A DNA stretch of 64,000 nucleotides from positions 1 to 64,000 of the forward strand of contig NZ_JAHUWT010000001.1 of NCBI RefSeq assembly GCF_019218885.1, read 5' to 3'. The stretch comes from Bordetella sp. BOR01 (GTDB lineage Bacteria > Pseudomonadota > Gammaproteobacteria > Burkholderiales > Burkholderiaceae_B). The position numbers and the translations under genes were made by a program. Under the pieces are notes generated by a model that searched no databases, was not told the DNA's origin, and saw nothing but the letters and a program-made list of their open reading frames with translations. This document shows positions 39,856-49,546 of this stretch, in pieces; position 1 is the first letter of the stretch; each line of letters begins with the position of its first letter.

Positions 39856-41064
39856 TCATGTTCCAGCGGCCGGCCGCGCCAGCCACTGGCGCGCCAGTTC
39901 GACCCAGTACGTGCCGCCCAACGGCAGCAGGTCGTCGTTGAAGTCGTAGCTGCCGTTGTGCAGCATGCAGGGGCCCATGCCGTGCCCGGCATCGCGGTGC
40001 CCGCCGCTGCCGTTGCCGATCCAGACATAGCAGCCCGGCATTTCCTGCAGCATGAAGGCGAAATCTTCGGCGCCCATGGTGGGCTGCACGTGGTCGTTGA
40101 CCTTGTCTGCGCCGACGATGCCGCGCAGTACCTCGGTGCAGAACGCGGCTTCGCGGGCGTGGTTGATGGTGGGCGGATAGTTGCGGCGGAAATCGAATTC
40201 GACGTCGCAATCGAGCGCCGCGCAGGTGTGGCGCGCGATTTCCTGCATGCGCCGCTCGATCAGGTCCAGTGTTTCGAGCGTGAAGGTGCGCACGGTGCCA
40301 CGCATGACGGCCTGGTTGGGCACGACGTTGTCGGCGCTGCCGGTATGGATTTGCGTGATGCTGAGCACCGCGGCATCGAGCGGGTTGCGATTGCGCGTAA
40401 TGATGGTTTGCAGCGATTGCGCCAATTGCACTGCCGTCATGACGGGATCGACGCCCAGGTGCGGCATGCCGGCGTGCGTGCCCTTGCCCTGGATGGTGAT
40501 GATGAACTCGTTGCTCGAGGCCATGATGGGGCCGGCTGTAAGGCCGAACTGGCCCACTTCCAGACCGGGCCAATTGTGCATGCCGAACACGGCTTCCATG
40601 GGAAAGCGCTTGAACAGGCCATCGTCGATCATGCGCTTGGCGCCGCCGCCGCCTTCTTCGGCCGGCTGGAAGATGGCATATACCGTGCCGGCGAAATCGC
40701 GATGCTGCGCCAGGTAGCGTGCCGCGGCCAGCAGCATGGCGGTATGGCCGTCGTGCCCGCAGGCATGCATCTTGCCCTGGATCTGGCTGGCATGCTCGAA
40801 GGTGTTGGCTTCTTGCATGGGCAGCGCGTCCATGTCGGCGCGCAGCCCCACGGCGCGCGGGCTGTCGGTGTCGCCACGAATGATGCCGACCACGCCGGTG
40901 CCGCCCAGGCCGCGGTCGATCTCGATACCCCATTCTTGCAGGCGGGCGGCGACCACGTCGGCGGTGCGGAATTCTTCGAAAGCCAGTTCGGGGTGGGCAT
41001 GGATGTCGCGCCGGATACTGGCGATATCGCGGTGCCATGCAACGATGGGTTCGAGCAGGTTCAT
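39856..41064 (-). CDS. M20-family amidohydrolase (hippurate hydrolase-like)
   Basis: This 402-aa cytosolic enzyme is a paralogue of the one at 1317-2510: DIHAHPELAFEE, the metal site [25 protein letters not shown], and MGAEDFAFML near the C-terminus. Known relatives cleave N-acyl amino acids and hippurate. It is convergent with the Bug operon and divergent from the FadD-type ligase, so it appears to be a single unit. The substrate is not evident. Confidence 0.9.
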   Translation of the reverse strand: MNLLEPIVAWHRDIASIRRDIHAHPELAFEEFRTADVVAARLQEWGIEIDRGLGGTGVVGIIRGDTDSPRAVGLRADMDALPMQEANTFEHASQIQGKMHACGHDGHTAMLLAAARYLAQHRDFAGTVYAIFQPAEEGGGGAKRMIDDGLFKRFPMEAVFGMHNWPGLEVGQFGLTAGPIMASSNEFIITIQGKGTHAGMPHLGVDPVMTAVQLAQSLQTIITRNRNPLDAAVLSITQIHTGSADNVVPNQAVMRGTVRTFTLETLDLIERRMQEIARHTCAALDCDVEFDFRRNYPPTINHAREAAFCTEVLRGIVGADKVNDHVQPTMGAEDFAFMLQEMPGCYVWIGNGSGGHRDAGHGMGPCMLHNGSYDFNDDLLPLGGTYWVELARQWLARPAAGT

Positions 41065-41143
41065 CGGAGTCTCGTTGGATTAGGGCAAGGCTAACAAAGG
41101 TATTATCAAGCAAAATCGCCAATAACATGCACGGAGGCCCAAC

Positions 41144-42817
41144 ATGTCACGTCCCTGGCTCGCGCAATATCCCGACGGCGTTCCCGCCGAGATCTCCATC
41201 GAACCCCATGCATCGCTGACCGGCTTGCTGGACCAGGCCTGCGCCCGCCATGCGCGGCGCGTGGCATGCACGTCCATGGGCACCGACCTGACCTACGCCG
41301 ACCTCGACCGCCACGCGCGTGCCTTCGCGGGCTGGCTGCAGGGCCTGGGGCTGCAGAAGGGCGCGCGCGTGGCCCTGATGATGCCCAATGTGCCGGCCTA
41401 CCTGGTGTGCATGCTGGGCACGCTGCGTGCCGGGCACGTGGTGGTCAATGTGAATCCGTTGTACAAGTCGGACGAACTGCAGCGGCAAATGCTCGACAGC
41501 GGCGCCGAAGTCATCGTCATACTGGAAAATTTCGCCCATACGCTGCAGGGCGTCGCCGACCGTGGTGCGCTGCGGCATGTGGTGGTCACCGGGCCGGGCG
41601 ACCTGCTGGGCGGGCTGAAGGCGCCGCTGGTGAACCTGGCAGCCCGCTATGTCAAGCGCATGATTCCCGCCTGGCACATCGACGGCGCGCTGCGCCTGCC
41701 GCAGGTGCTGGCCCGCGGGGCGGCCGCGTCGTTCACCCCGCCCACGCTGCGGCACGACGACGTGGCCGTGCTGCAGTACACGGGCGGCACCACGGGCGTG
41801 CCCAAGGGCGCCATGCTGTCGCATGGCAACCTGGTGGCCAACGTGCTGCAGCTCGAGGCGGTGGCGCGCCCCGCGCTGCGCGACCTGGAAAACACCCAAC
41901 TCACCATCATCAGCGCGCTGCCCCTGTATCACGTGTTCGCCATGACCGTCTGCGGCCTGTTCGGCATCTACGCGGGCATGCGCAACCTGCTGATCATCAA
42001 CCCGCGCGACCAGCCCGCCCTGATCAGCGCGTGGGGCAAGGCGGGCGTGAATATCTTCCCCGGCGTCAACACCTTGTTCAATGCGCTGGCCCACAACGCC
42101 GACTTCGCCAAGCTGGATTTCTCGGGGCTGCGCCTGACGCTGGGCGGCGGCATGGCCGTGCAGCGCCAGGTGGCCGAGCGCTGGCTGCAGATCACCGGGC
42201 ATCCCCTGATCGAAGGCTACGGCCTGTCCGAAACATCGCCCGTGGCCACCGTAAACCCGACCGACGCGCGCGAATATTCCGGATCCATCGGCCTGCCGCT
42301 GCCCTCGACCGACGTGGCCATACTGGATGACGACGGCAGGGCCGTGCCGCTGGGCGAACGTGGCGAAGTCTGCATCCGGGGCCCGCAAGTCATGCTGGGC
42401 TATTGGCAGAAGCCCGAGGAAACCGAGCGCTGCATGACCAGCGATGGCTTCTTCCGAACCGGCGACATCGGCATCATGGACGACAAGGGCTACACCCGTA
42501 TCGTCGATCGCAAGAAAGACATGATCGCGGTGTCGGGCTTCAAGGTGTACCCCAACGAAGTCGAAGCCGTTATCGCCTCTCATCCGGGCGTGCTCGAATG
42601 CGCGGTCGTGGGCGTGCCCGACGAGCATTCCGGCGAGGCCGTGAAGGCCTTTGTCGTGAAGAAAGACCCGGCCCTGACCGAAGCGCAGGTGATCGACTGG
42701 TGCAAGGAAAAGCTGACGGGCTACAAGCGGCCGCACGCGGTCGAGTTTCGCGACGAACTGCCCAAGAGCAACGTGGGCAAGATACTGCGCCGCGAACTGC
42801 GGCCCGATAACGCGTAG
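41144..42817 (+). CDS. fadD: Long-chain-fatty-acid--CoA ligase, FadD-like
   Basis: This 557-aa ANL enzyme activates fatty acids for beta-oxidation or lipid synthesis at the inner membrane. Motifs: YTGGTTGVPKGAMLSH near residue 212, YGLSETSP, GDIGIMDDKGYTRIVDRKKDMI, and the catalytic lysine in KSNVGKILRRELR. Length matches FadD (about 560). The ATG at 41144 follows ACGGAGG. It differs from the 518-aa ligase at 36354, which lacks the longer N-terminal lid region. Confidence 0.88.
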   Translation: MSRPWLAQYPDGVPAEISIEPHASLTGLLDQACARHARRVACTSMGTDLTYADLDRHARAFAGWLQGLGLQKGARVALMMPNVPAYLVCMLGTLRAGHVVVNVNPLYKSDELQRQMLDSGAEVIVILENFAHTLQGVADRGALRHVVVTGPGDLLGGLKAPLVNLAARYVKRMIPAWHIDGALRLPQVLARGAAASFTPPTLRHDDVAVLQYTGGTTGVPKGAMLSHGNLVANVLQLEAVARPALRDLENTQLTIISALPLYHVFAMTVCGLFGIYAGMRNLLIINPRDQPALISAWGKAGVNIFPGVNTLFNALAHNADFAKLDFSGLRLTLGGGMAVQRQVAERWLQITGHPLIEGYGLSETSPVATVNPTDAREYSGSIGLPLPSTDVAILDDDGRAVPLGERGEVCIRGPQVMLGYWQKPEETERCMTSDGFFRTGDIGIMDDKGYTRIVDRKKDMIAVSGFKVYPNEVEAVIASHPGVLECAVVGVPDEHSGEAVKAFVVKKDPALTEAQVIDWCKEKLTGYKRPHAVEFRDELPKSNVGKILRRELRPDNA

Positions 42818-42824
42818 CGGCAAG

Positions 42825-42843
42825 CCGGGCGCGTGGCGCCCGG
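42825..42843. terminator. GC-rich hairpin between convergent fadD-like and inositol phosphatase genes
   Basis: CCGGGCGC (42825-42832) and GCGCCCGG (42836-42843) pair perfectly around a GTG loop, lying between the two converging stop codons. A T-run is lacking, so termination is only inferred. Confidence 0.45.
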
Positions 42844-42844
42844 T

Positions 42845-43717
42845 TCAGAAAGCCTGCAGGTGCGGGCTTACCAATTCGTGCAGCGCATCGACAATGGCCG
42901 GGTTGCCGGCCACCACGCGCCCGCCCACGGGCCAGGGGTCTTGCCGATGCATGTCGTGGCATACGCCGCCGGCCTCGCGCAGGATCAGCGTGCCTGCCGC
43001 CACATCCCATGGGGCCAGGCCCATTTCCCAGTAGCCGTCGTACCGCCCGCAGGCAGTCCAGACCAGGTCCAGTGCGGCCGCGCCCATGCGCCGCACGCCA
43101 CGGGCGGTGCAGATGGCGTCTTGCAGCATGGGCATGTACTGGCTGGCGAACGAGAAATCGCGGAACGGGAATCCTGTGGCCAGTACCGCATCGCTTAGCG
43201 ACTGCGTGCGCGAGCATGAGATGCGCCGGCCATTGAGCCAGGCGCCGATGCCATGCACGGCGGTAAACAGTTCTTCGCGGCAAGGGTCGTAGACGACCCC
43301 GATCACCGGCGTGTCTTCGGAGAGCGGACCGCCGCCGGACACACGCGTACCGGCATGCGCGACCAGGGCGATCGATACGGCATAGTGCGGGATGCCGTGC
43401 AGGAAATTGGTGGTGCCGTCCAGCGGATCGATATACCAGGTGGCCGGCCCTTGCGCCGCGCCGCCGGTTTCTTCGGCCACGATGCCGAATTCGGGCGTGC
43501 GCGCCTGCAGCGATTCGATGATGGCCGTCTCGGCTTCGCGGTCGGCCTGCGATACCAGGTCGTTGCGGGCCTTGTGGTCGATCACCAGGTCTGCGCGGTT
43601 GTGCGCGTACGATTGCAGGATCGCGGCGCCTGTATGGGCCGCCGAGACGGCCGTGTCGATGGCGGCAGCCAAGTCCAGCGGTGGGGCCTGGGTCGTGGTA
43701 GGTTCTGTCGTCGGCAT
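42845..43717 (-). CDS. Inositol monophosphatase family protein (SuhB-like)
   Basis: This 290-aa Mg2+-dependent phosphatase has motif A (VAEETGG), motif B (YIDPLDGTTNFLHGIP) and the C-terminal WDVAAGTLILREAGG. SuhB-type members dephosphorylate inositol phosphates and also act in rRNA antitermination complexes; which applies here is unknown. The ATG at 43717 is preferred to an upstream one at 43753 because the latter adds a stretch outside the fold. It is convergent with the fadD-like gene. Confidence 0.88.
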   Translation of the reverse strand: MPTTEPTTTQAPPLDLAAAIDTAVSAAHTGAAILQSYAHNRADLVIDHKARNDLVSQADREAETAIIESLQARTPEFGIVAEETGGAAQGPATWYIDPLDGTTNFLHGIPHYAVSIALVAHAGTRVSGGGPLSEDTPVIGVVYDPCREELFTAVHGIGAWLNGRRISCSRTQSLSDAVLATGFPFRDFSFASQYMPMLQDAICTARGVRRMGAAALDLVWTACGRYDGYWEMGLAPWDVAAGTLILREAGGVCHDMHRQDPWPVGGRVVAGNPAIVDALHELVSPHLQAF

Positions 43718-43866
43718 GAAAGTCAGTGTAAGCCTATGCGGCTGCCCGCCCACCGATTGGCCGCAAATCGTGGCGTTCGGCGTGGCTTTCAGCCAACGTC
43801 ACAGGTTTGTCGCTTTGAGCATGCTGGCACCGCGCCACGCTTACCCCCCCAGATTGTCTTGTATCC

Positions 43867-45753
43867 ATGCCTGCTTACGTACCCCTGGTTCCCCCTGCCG
43901 CCGAATTTGGCCCCGATGGGCAATTCCGCAGCGCCTTGTACGGCGATGTCTACCATTGCACCGACAGCGCGCTGGGGCAGGCCGAGCATGTGTTCCTGCG
44001 TGGCAACGGCCTGCCGGAACGCTGGCGGGGCAGGCAGGGCTTCACGGTGTGCGAGACCGGTTTCGGCCTGGGCCTGAATTTCCTGGCGCTATGGCATGCC
44101 TGGCGCAACGACCCGGCGCGGCCGCGCAGGTTGCACATGCTGTCGATCGAGGCGCATCCGTTTGCCCAGGCGGCCTTGCGCGGCTGGCTGCGGCAATTGG
44201 CGCCCGAGGCGCTGCGGGGCCTGGTGGGCCAGTTGGCCGACCAATGGCCCGCCTGCCTGCCCGGCCTGCATCGCCTGGAATTCGAAGACGGGGCGGTGAC
44301 GCTGACCCTGGCATTCGGCACCGCGGCCGCGCTGGCACCGCAATTGCGCGCCAGCGTCGACGCCTATTTTCTGGATGGCTTCGCGCCTGATCGCAATCCG
44401 GATCTTTGGCAGCCTGCGCTGATGCGCGATCTGGCGCGGCTGGCCGCACCCGATGCCACGCTGGCTACGTGGGCCAGCGCGGGTCATGTACGCCAGGCTT
44501 TGCGAGATGCGGGGTTCCAGGTACGCAGGCAGGCTGGCTACGGCGGCAAATGGCATATGACAGCGGGCGTGCGCGCGCCCCAGTCCGCACCGGCGGTGGA
44601 CGATGCCTGGGCCGTGGCGCGCGCCGCCGATGGCGCGGGTAGCGGCGAAGTCCTGGTGGTGGGCGGCGGCCTGGCCGGGGCGGGCGTGGCCCAGGCCTTG
44701 GCCCTGCGCGGCCGGCAAGTATGCGTGATCGATGCTGCCGGACCCGATTCGGCGCACGCGGGGCACGTGGCCGCGGCGCTGACGCCGGTCATTGCGCGCG
44801 ACGACAATCCACGCGCCCGCCTGTCGCGGGCCGGCAGCCAGCGGGCGATGGCGCGCTGGGGCGCCTTGCCGCCCGGCGCGGCGCCCTGGCGTTGCGGCAC
44901 GCTGCAGCTCGAGCGCGATGCCGGCCGCACCGCGGCCTTGGAAGAAACGCTGCGGCAATTGCAATTTCCCGCCGACTGGGTGCGTACGGTCGACCGCGAC
45001 GAAGCGGCCGCGCTGGCGGGTGTGCCGCTGGCGCGGGGGGGCGTGTTCTTTGCCGACGGCCTGCTGGTACGGCCCGCGTCCCTGATTCCGGCCCTGCTGG
45101 ACACCCCCGGCGTGCGCCGGATCGGCGCGCAGGCGGCTGCGTTGCGCCGCGTGGCCGACGGCTGGCAGGTGCTGGCGGCCGGCGGGAAAGTCCTGGGGCA
45201 GGGCGCTACCGTCGTGCTTGCCAATGCGTTCGGCGCGCAGGCGTTGCTGCGCGCCAGCGGCCTGCTGGATGCGTTGCCGCGCATGGCACAGATGCACGCG
45301 CTGGCGGGCGAGGTCAGCCTGCTGCCCGCCCAGGGGTGGGCCGGGGGGCCGCGCTGCATCGTGGGCGGCGAGGGCTACCTGCTGCCCCCGGTCGACGGCT
45401 GGTGCGTGGCGGGCAGCACCTACGAACACGGCGCCGCAGTGGCCGAAGTCAGCGCCTGCGGCCAACAGGCCAATCTACGCAAGGCAGCCGGGCTGCTGGG
45501 CCAACTGCCCGCTGGGTGGGCGGGCCTGCAGCCCGGGCAGTTGCCCGGGTGGGCCGGCTGGCGGGCTGTGCTGCCCGGGCGCCTGCCCGCGGTGGGACCG
45601 CTGGCGCATGCGCCGGGGGTGTGGCTGGCTGCCGGTTATGCCTCGCGCGGGCTGAGTTGGTCGGCCTTGACGGGCGATTTGATCGCCGCTTGCCTGCAAG
45701 GCGAACCCCTGCCGCTGCCGGCTGATCTGCTGGCGGCCGTGGCTCCGCGCTAG
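43867..45753 (+). CDS. mnmC: Bifunctional tRNA 5-methylaminomethyl-2-thiouridine biosynthesis protein MnmC
   Basis: This 628-aa fusion modifies the wobble uridine of certain tRNAs. The N-terminal SAM methyltransferase domain (residues ~1-240) has [14 protein letters not shown] and the [10 protein letters not shown] motif. The C-terminal FAD oxidoreductase domain starts near residue 261 with [19 protein letters not shown]. Together they convert cmnm5 through nm5 to mnm5. Both halves are complete in length. It is a single-gene unit; the 110-bp gap before the phosphatase gene carries the divergent promoters. Confidence 0.93.
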   Translation: MPAYVPLVPPAAEFGPDGQFRSALYGDVYHCTDSALGQAEHVFLRGNGLPERWRGRQGFTVCETGFGLGLNFLALWHAWRNDPARPRRLHMLSIEAHPFAQAALRGWLRQLAPEALRGLVGQLADQWPACLPGLHRLEFEDGAVTLTLAFGTAAALAPQLRASVDAYFLDGFAPDRNPDLWQPALMRDLARLAAPDATLATWASAGHVRQALRDAGFQVRRQAGYGGKWHMTAGVRAPQSAPAVDDAWAVARAADGAGSGEVLVVGGGLAGAGVAQALALRGRQVCVIDAAGPDSAHAGHVAAALTPVIARDDNPRARLSRAGSQRAMARWGALPPGAAPWRCGTLQLERDAGRTAALEETLRQLQFPADWVRTVDRDEAAALAGVPLARGGVFFADGLLVRPASLIPALLDTPGVRRIGAQAAALRRVADGWQVLAAGGKVLGQGATVVLANAFGAQALLRASGLLDALPRMAQMHALAGEVSLLPAQGWAGGPRCIVGGEGYLLPPVDGWCVAGSTYEHGAAVAEVSACGQQANLRKAAGLLGQLPAGWAGLQPGQLPGWAGWRAVLPGRLPAVGPLAHAPGVWLAAGYASRGLSWSALTGDLIAACLQGEPLPLPADLLAAVAPR

Positions 45754-45998
45754 GCCCCGCGGCCGCGCAGAAGCCATCGCGATACCGGACGATCACCGCA
45801 AAACCGTGCCGTAGCGCGCGTCCGGCAGCCTTGGGCGGGGCGAGAGTAAGTAGTCGTTGTGCCCGCCAGCATGGGGATTTCTGACGGGTCCCGCGTGTCA
45901 ATTCCACACGAAAAAAGGGACCGAGTTTATTTCGAAGGCCAAATCCGTCAAAATAGCGTCTTTTAATTGGTTTTTTGGCTTAAGCCGGGGGATGCTCT

Positions 45999-48224
45999 GT
46001 GCCGCCCAAATTCGACTATGCCCATACTACCCAGCTCGAATCCGTCGAGCTGCTGTCGTCGCGTCCAAGCCGCATCGATTTCGATGCGGGCGACGGTTTG
46101 CATCTGGTAGTCGAGGCGCATGCGCCTGGTGTGTTTCGCCTGCGCTGCGGCGAGGCGAATCTCCTTACTGACGAGAAGCCCGGCGCACGCGCGCGGGCCA
46201 TCGCTGAAATGCTGCTGGCGCGCCAAGAGGCCGTCAGCGAATGCACCATCGCGCCGCGTGACGACGGCAGCGGTTGGCGCATTGTCCAGGGCGATGTCGC
46301 ACTGGAAATCCAGTCCGATCCTGTGCGCATCACGCTGTATCGCGGCGACGCCCCGATTCTGGCGTCCGACGCTTCGGCGCACGAGCCCGCTTTCGGCCAC
46401 AACGCGCTCGATGAAGCCGAGCATGCCGTCTGGAACGCCGCGTTCGCGCTCGAGGCCGGTGAACGTGTCTATGGGCTGGGCGAAACCCCGGGCGACCTGA
46501 ACCGCCGCGACGAAGCGGTGGTGTCCGACGACCCGGAACATCGCGCCCTGCCGCTGGCCTGGAGCCCCCGGGGCTGGGGGGTGTACGTCAATACCATGCG
46601 ACGCGTGCAGCATGGCGTGGGTGTGACACCCGCCGACACCGCCTATACCGTGGCGGTCGAAGAGGGCGTGCTGGACCTGTTCCTGTTCGCCGGCGAACCC
46701 GGCGAGATCCTGAACCAATACACGGCCCTGACCGGCCGTGCCGGGCAGCCGGTGCTGTGGGCCATGGGTGCCTGGTTGCAGCAGGCCGAGGGCGAAATGC
46801 CCACGGAAACGGCGGCCCTGGTCGCCCAGATGCGTGAAATGCAACTGCCGCTGGACGCCGTCAAGCTGGCCCCGCCCGCGGCCTGGGGCTTCCAGGCCGA
46901 CAAGACCGTGTTCGAATGGGATGCACAGCGTTTTCCCGACGCGCGCCAGATGCTGGCCTTGTTCCACAAGCACCACGTGCACGTGGCCGCCACCGGCTTC
47001 CCGGGCGTGATCAAGTCCAGCCTGCTGTTCGAGGAACTGGAAGACCGCGGCTGGCTGCTGACGCGCGACGATGGCAGCGCCCAGGTATTCGACGGCAACG
47101 CCGTTACCGCCGGCCGGCCTTACGGCCTGCTGGACCTGACTTACCGCGACGTCTACAACCTGTGGATCGAACGCCACCGCCAGTTGCTCGAAGACGGCCT
47201 GGACGCGCCTGCATGTGACGCCCAGATCGCCATTCCCGACGGTGTCAGCGCGCGCAACGGCGAAACCGGCGCCGCGCTGCGCACCATGTACCCGCTGCTG
47301 GCGCGGCGGGCGTTGTTCGATGCCGTGGCCGGCCACAAGGTGCCGCCCGAAGGGGTGGTGCCCAGCACCGACCTTTTCCCCGCGGCGCAGCGCCTGCCCT
47401 GGCAAGTCGGCCCGCAAGTCACCAACGACTGGGCCGGCCTGCAGCACACCCTGCGTACGGCCTTGTCCATCGGCGCCAGCGGCGTGCCGGTGCAAGTGCA
47501 TTCCATCGGCTCGGCCACCGCGCCGCTGGACGGCATGACGCCCGAGCTGTACCTGCGCTGGCTGACGGCCGGCGTGTTCTCGGCCAATTTCTGCTTCCAG
47601 GGCGTTTCCGCCTTGCTGCCCTGGTCGTTTGGCGACGCCGCGCTCGGGCAGGCCCGCACCTGGCTGCAATGGCGCTATCGCCTGATTCCGTACGTGCTGG
47701 GCGCCATCGAAGATTCCGTGCGTACCGGCCTGCCCGTGCAGCGTTCCATGGCGCTGAGCTTCCCGCACGATCCCGCCGCCCACGACTGGGACCTGCAATA
47801 CCTGCTGGGCCCGGCGCTGCTGGTGGCACCGGTTACCCAGCCTGGCAACAGCGTGCGCGTATACCTGCCCAAGGGCGAGGCTTGGTGGGACCTGAACACC
47901 GGCCACCGCTATGAAGGCGGCACCACCTGGACGATCGAGTGCGGTACCGACAAGTTCCCGGTCTTTGGCCGCGAAGGGCACATGCTGTGCCTGGGGCCGG
48001 TGGCGCAGCATGCCGGCGAATTCAATTCGGCCCGCATCCTGGACGAAGTCTGGATGTTCGGCATGCCCATGCACAACCCCGTGGTCATGCGCAACAAGAT
48101 CCGCGTGATGCAGATGCAGGGCTCCAGCTATATCAAGGGCCTGGAAGGCCTGCGCATCCTTCCCTCTGAAGGCCTGGAGGTCAAGCGGCGCGGCGCCGAA
48201 GTTCGCATTTCGCGAGCTAGGTAG
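45999..48224 (+). CDS. GH31-family protein, probably catalytically degenerate
   Basis: This 741-aa protein has the GH31 architecture: N-terminal beta-sandwich (to ~250, with GERVYGLGETPGDLNRRD), TIM barrel (~260-575) and C-terminal beta domains. Aligned by eye to YicI-type alpha-xylosidases the key positions differ: the sugar-binding Asp of HLDxxW is A291 (KLAPPA), the nucleophile region KTDFGE is ACDAQI with only D407 left, the acid/base Asp of GGD is Q473 (GPQ), and HDIGG is HSIGS (S502). The frame is intact, so it is not a decayed pseudogene. Start is GTG 45999 after a G-rich stretch. A non-hydrolytic role is possible. Confidence 0.78.
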   Translation: MPPKFDYAHTTQLESVELLSSRPSRIDFDAGDGLHLVVEAHAPGVFRLRCGEANLLTDEKPGARARAIAEMLLARQEAVSECTIAPRDDGSGWRIVQGDVALEIQSDPVRITLYRGDAPILASDASAHEPAFGHNALDEAEHAVWNAAFALEAGERVYGLGETPGDLNRRDEAVVSDDPEHRALPLAWSPRGWGVYVNTMRRVQHGVGVTPADTAYTVAVEEGVLDLFLFAGEPGEILNQYTALTGRAGQPVLWAMGAWLQQAEGEMPTETAALVAQMREMQLPLDAVKLAPPAAWGFQADKTVFEWDAQRFPDARQMLALFHKHHVHVAATGFPGVIKSSLLFEELEDRGWLLTRDDGSAQVFDGNAVTAGRPYGLLDLTYRDVYNLWIERHRQLLEDGLDAPACDAQIAIPDGVSARNGETGAALRTMYPLLARRALFDAVAGHKVPPEGVVPSTDLFPAAQRLPWQVGPQVTNDWAGLQHTLRTALSIGASGVPVQVHSIGSATAPLDGMTPELYLRWLTAGVFSANFCFQGVSALLPWSFGDAALGQARTWLQWRYRLIPYVLGAIEDSVRTGLPVQRSMALSFPHDPAAHDWDLQYLLGPALLVAPVTQPGNSVRVYLPKGEAWWDLNTGHRYEGGTTWTIECGTDKFPVFGREGHMLCLGPVAQHAGEFNSARILDEVWMFGMPMHNPVVMRNKIRVMQMQGSSYIKGLEGLRILPSEGLEVKRRGAEVRISRAR

Positions 48225-48234
48225 GTTCCTCCCC

Positions 48235-48300
48235 GAAGCGCTGCGCGCTTCCCCCCAGGGGGCGACGCTGGCGGACCGGCGGAGCCGGCTCCGCTGCGTC
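48235..48300 (+). repeat. REP-like intergenic palindromic element
   Basis: Three stems lie close together: GAAGCGC (48235-48241) with GCGCTTC (48245-48251); a C-run/G-run stem near 48252-48262; and a perfect 16-bp palindrome GCGGAGCCGGCTCCGC (48279-48294) bracketed by GACGC (48264-48268) and GCGTC (48296-48300). The block closely follows the GH31 stop. The layout is that of a dispersed betaproteobacterial intergenic repeat, but copy number cannot be checked here. Confidence 0.5.
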
Positions 48301-48383
48301 CCCGGTCTAGTGGCACCTGTTTTGTGTGGCGGGGGGTGTGCTATGGTTCGGCGCGCGTCGGACCGCGCCCGGTCGCCTTTTTT

Positions 48384-48427
48384 ATAACTAAAAGTTATTA
48401 AAAAGAGAACAAACTGTCGTTCTCTTT
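48384..48427 (+). promoter_or_regulatory. Dyad-rich AT island upstream of metNIQ
   Basis: Two adjacent inverted repeats: ATAACT (48384-48389) with AGTTAT (48393-48398), and AAAGAGAAC (48402-48410) with GTTCTCTTT (48419-48427), a perfect 9-bp dyad with an 8-bp spacer. The island stands out from the GC-rich surroundings. It is a likely operator or leader structure for the methionine importer; no known SAM riboswitch core was recognised. Confidence 0.55.
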
Positions 48428-48457
48428 GGATGTGTGGTCCGCCACAATCGCAACGTC

Positions 48458-49546
48458 ATGATTCACATCGAAAACCTCTCAAAGACCTACGCTACCCCGC
48501 ACGGACGCTTTGAGGCATTGCGCGACATCAGCCTGCATATCGAGCCGGGCGAGGTGTTCGGCATCATTGGTCCCAGTGGGGCCGGCAAAAGCACCCTGGT
48601 TCAATGCATCAACTTGCTTGAGCGCCCCGATAGCGGCGAGATCGTCATTGGCGGCACGGCCCTGACCGGCCTGGACGAGGCCCGGTTGCGCAGTCAGCGT
48701 CGCCGCATCGGCATGGTGTTCCAGGGGTTCAACCTGCTGGCGCGCCGCACGGTGTACGGCAATGTGGCCTTGCCGCTGGAAATCGCCGGCTTGCCAAGCG
48801 CGCAGATCCCGGCCAAGGTGGAACGGCTGCTGGCATTGGTGGGCCTGGAACACCTGCGCGATCGCTATCCCAGCCAGATCAGCGGCGGCCAGAAGCAGCG
48901 GGTGGGCATTGCCCGGGCGCTGGCCAACGACCCGGATGTGCTGCTGAGCGACGAGGCCACGTCGGCGCTGGACCCGGAAACCACGCACAACATCCTGGCG
49001 CTGTTGCGCGACATCAACCGCCAGACCGGCGTTACCGTGGTGATGATCACGCACCAGATGGAAGTGGTGCGCGAGATCTGCGACCGGGTGGCCGTGCTGT
49101 CGCAGGGCGAAGTCGTGGAGATGGGCCGCACGCAAGATATTTTTGCCACGCCGCGCCACGAGGTCACGCGCGCCATGGTGTCGGCCGCCACGGCTTCGGA
49201 CCTGACCGATGCCACCTTGGCGGCCACCCGTGAACGCATTGCCGAGCTGCAGGCCGCGCGGCCCGACAGCGTCGTGCGCTTGCTGCGCTTGCGGCTGGCC
49301 GGCGGCGCCTCGGCGGGCACGTTGCTGTCCGACCTGACGCGCCAGCATGAGCTGGACGTCAGCCTGGTGCAGGCGCGCATCGAAGACATCCAGGGCGTTG
49401 CCGTTGGCACTTTGTTCGTGCTGGTGCAAGGCACACCCGCCGCACTGGGCCAGGCCCTGGCCGCGTTGGCCGCCCGAGATATTCCTGTAGAAGAAATAGT
49501 CCATGAGTCCGCAACTGATCGACCTGCTCGCCACTTCGCTGCTTGA
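48458..49546 (+). CDS. metN: Methionine ABC importer ATPase MetN
   Basis: This 362-aa subunit energises methionine uptake. Walker A is GPSGAGKST, the signature ISGGQKQR, Walker B VLLSDEATSALD, and the C-terminal NIL domain (about 270-350) senses methionine and inhibits transport in homologues. The ATG at 48458 gives the usual MI-IENLSKTY start; an upstream GTG at 48434 would add eight residues and cannot be excluded. It overlaps metI by 44 bp. Confidence 0.92.
   Translation: MIHIENLSKTYATPHGRFEALRDISLHIEPGEVFGIIGPSGAGKSTLVQCINLLERPDSGEIVIGGTALTGLDEARLRSQRRRIGMVFQGFNLLARRTVYGNVALPLEIAGLPSAQIPAKVERLLALVGLEHLRDRYPSQISGGQKQRVGIARALANDPDVLLSDEATSALDPETTHNILALLRDINRQTGVTVVMITHQMEVVREICDRVAVLSQGEVVEMGRTQDIFATPRHEVTRAMVSAATASDLTDATLAATRERIAELQAARPDSVVRLLRLRLAGGASAGTLLSDLTRQHELDVSLVQARIEDIQGVAVGTLFVLVQGTPAALGQALAALAARDIPVEEIVHESATDRPARHFAA

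Noticed and set aside
45754-45998. Small ORF starting at 45857 upstream of the GH31 gene
   Set aside because: It overlaps the GH31 start in another frame, has no clear ribosome-binding site and no recognisable sequence.
48225-48457. SAM riboswitch upstream of metN
   Set aside because: No SAM-I, SAM-II or SAM-IV core was recognised; only simple dyads are present.
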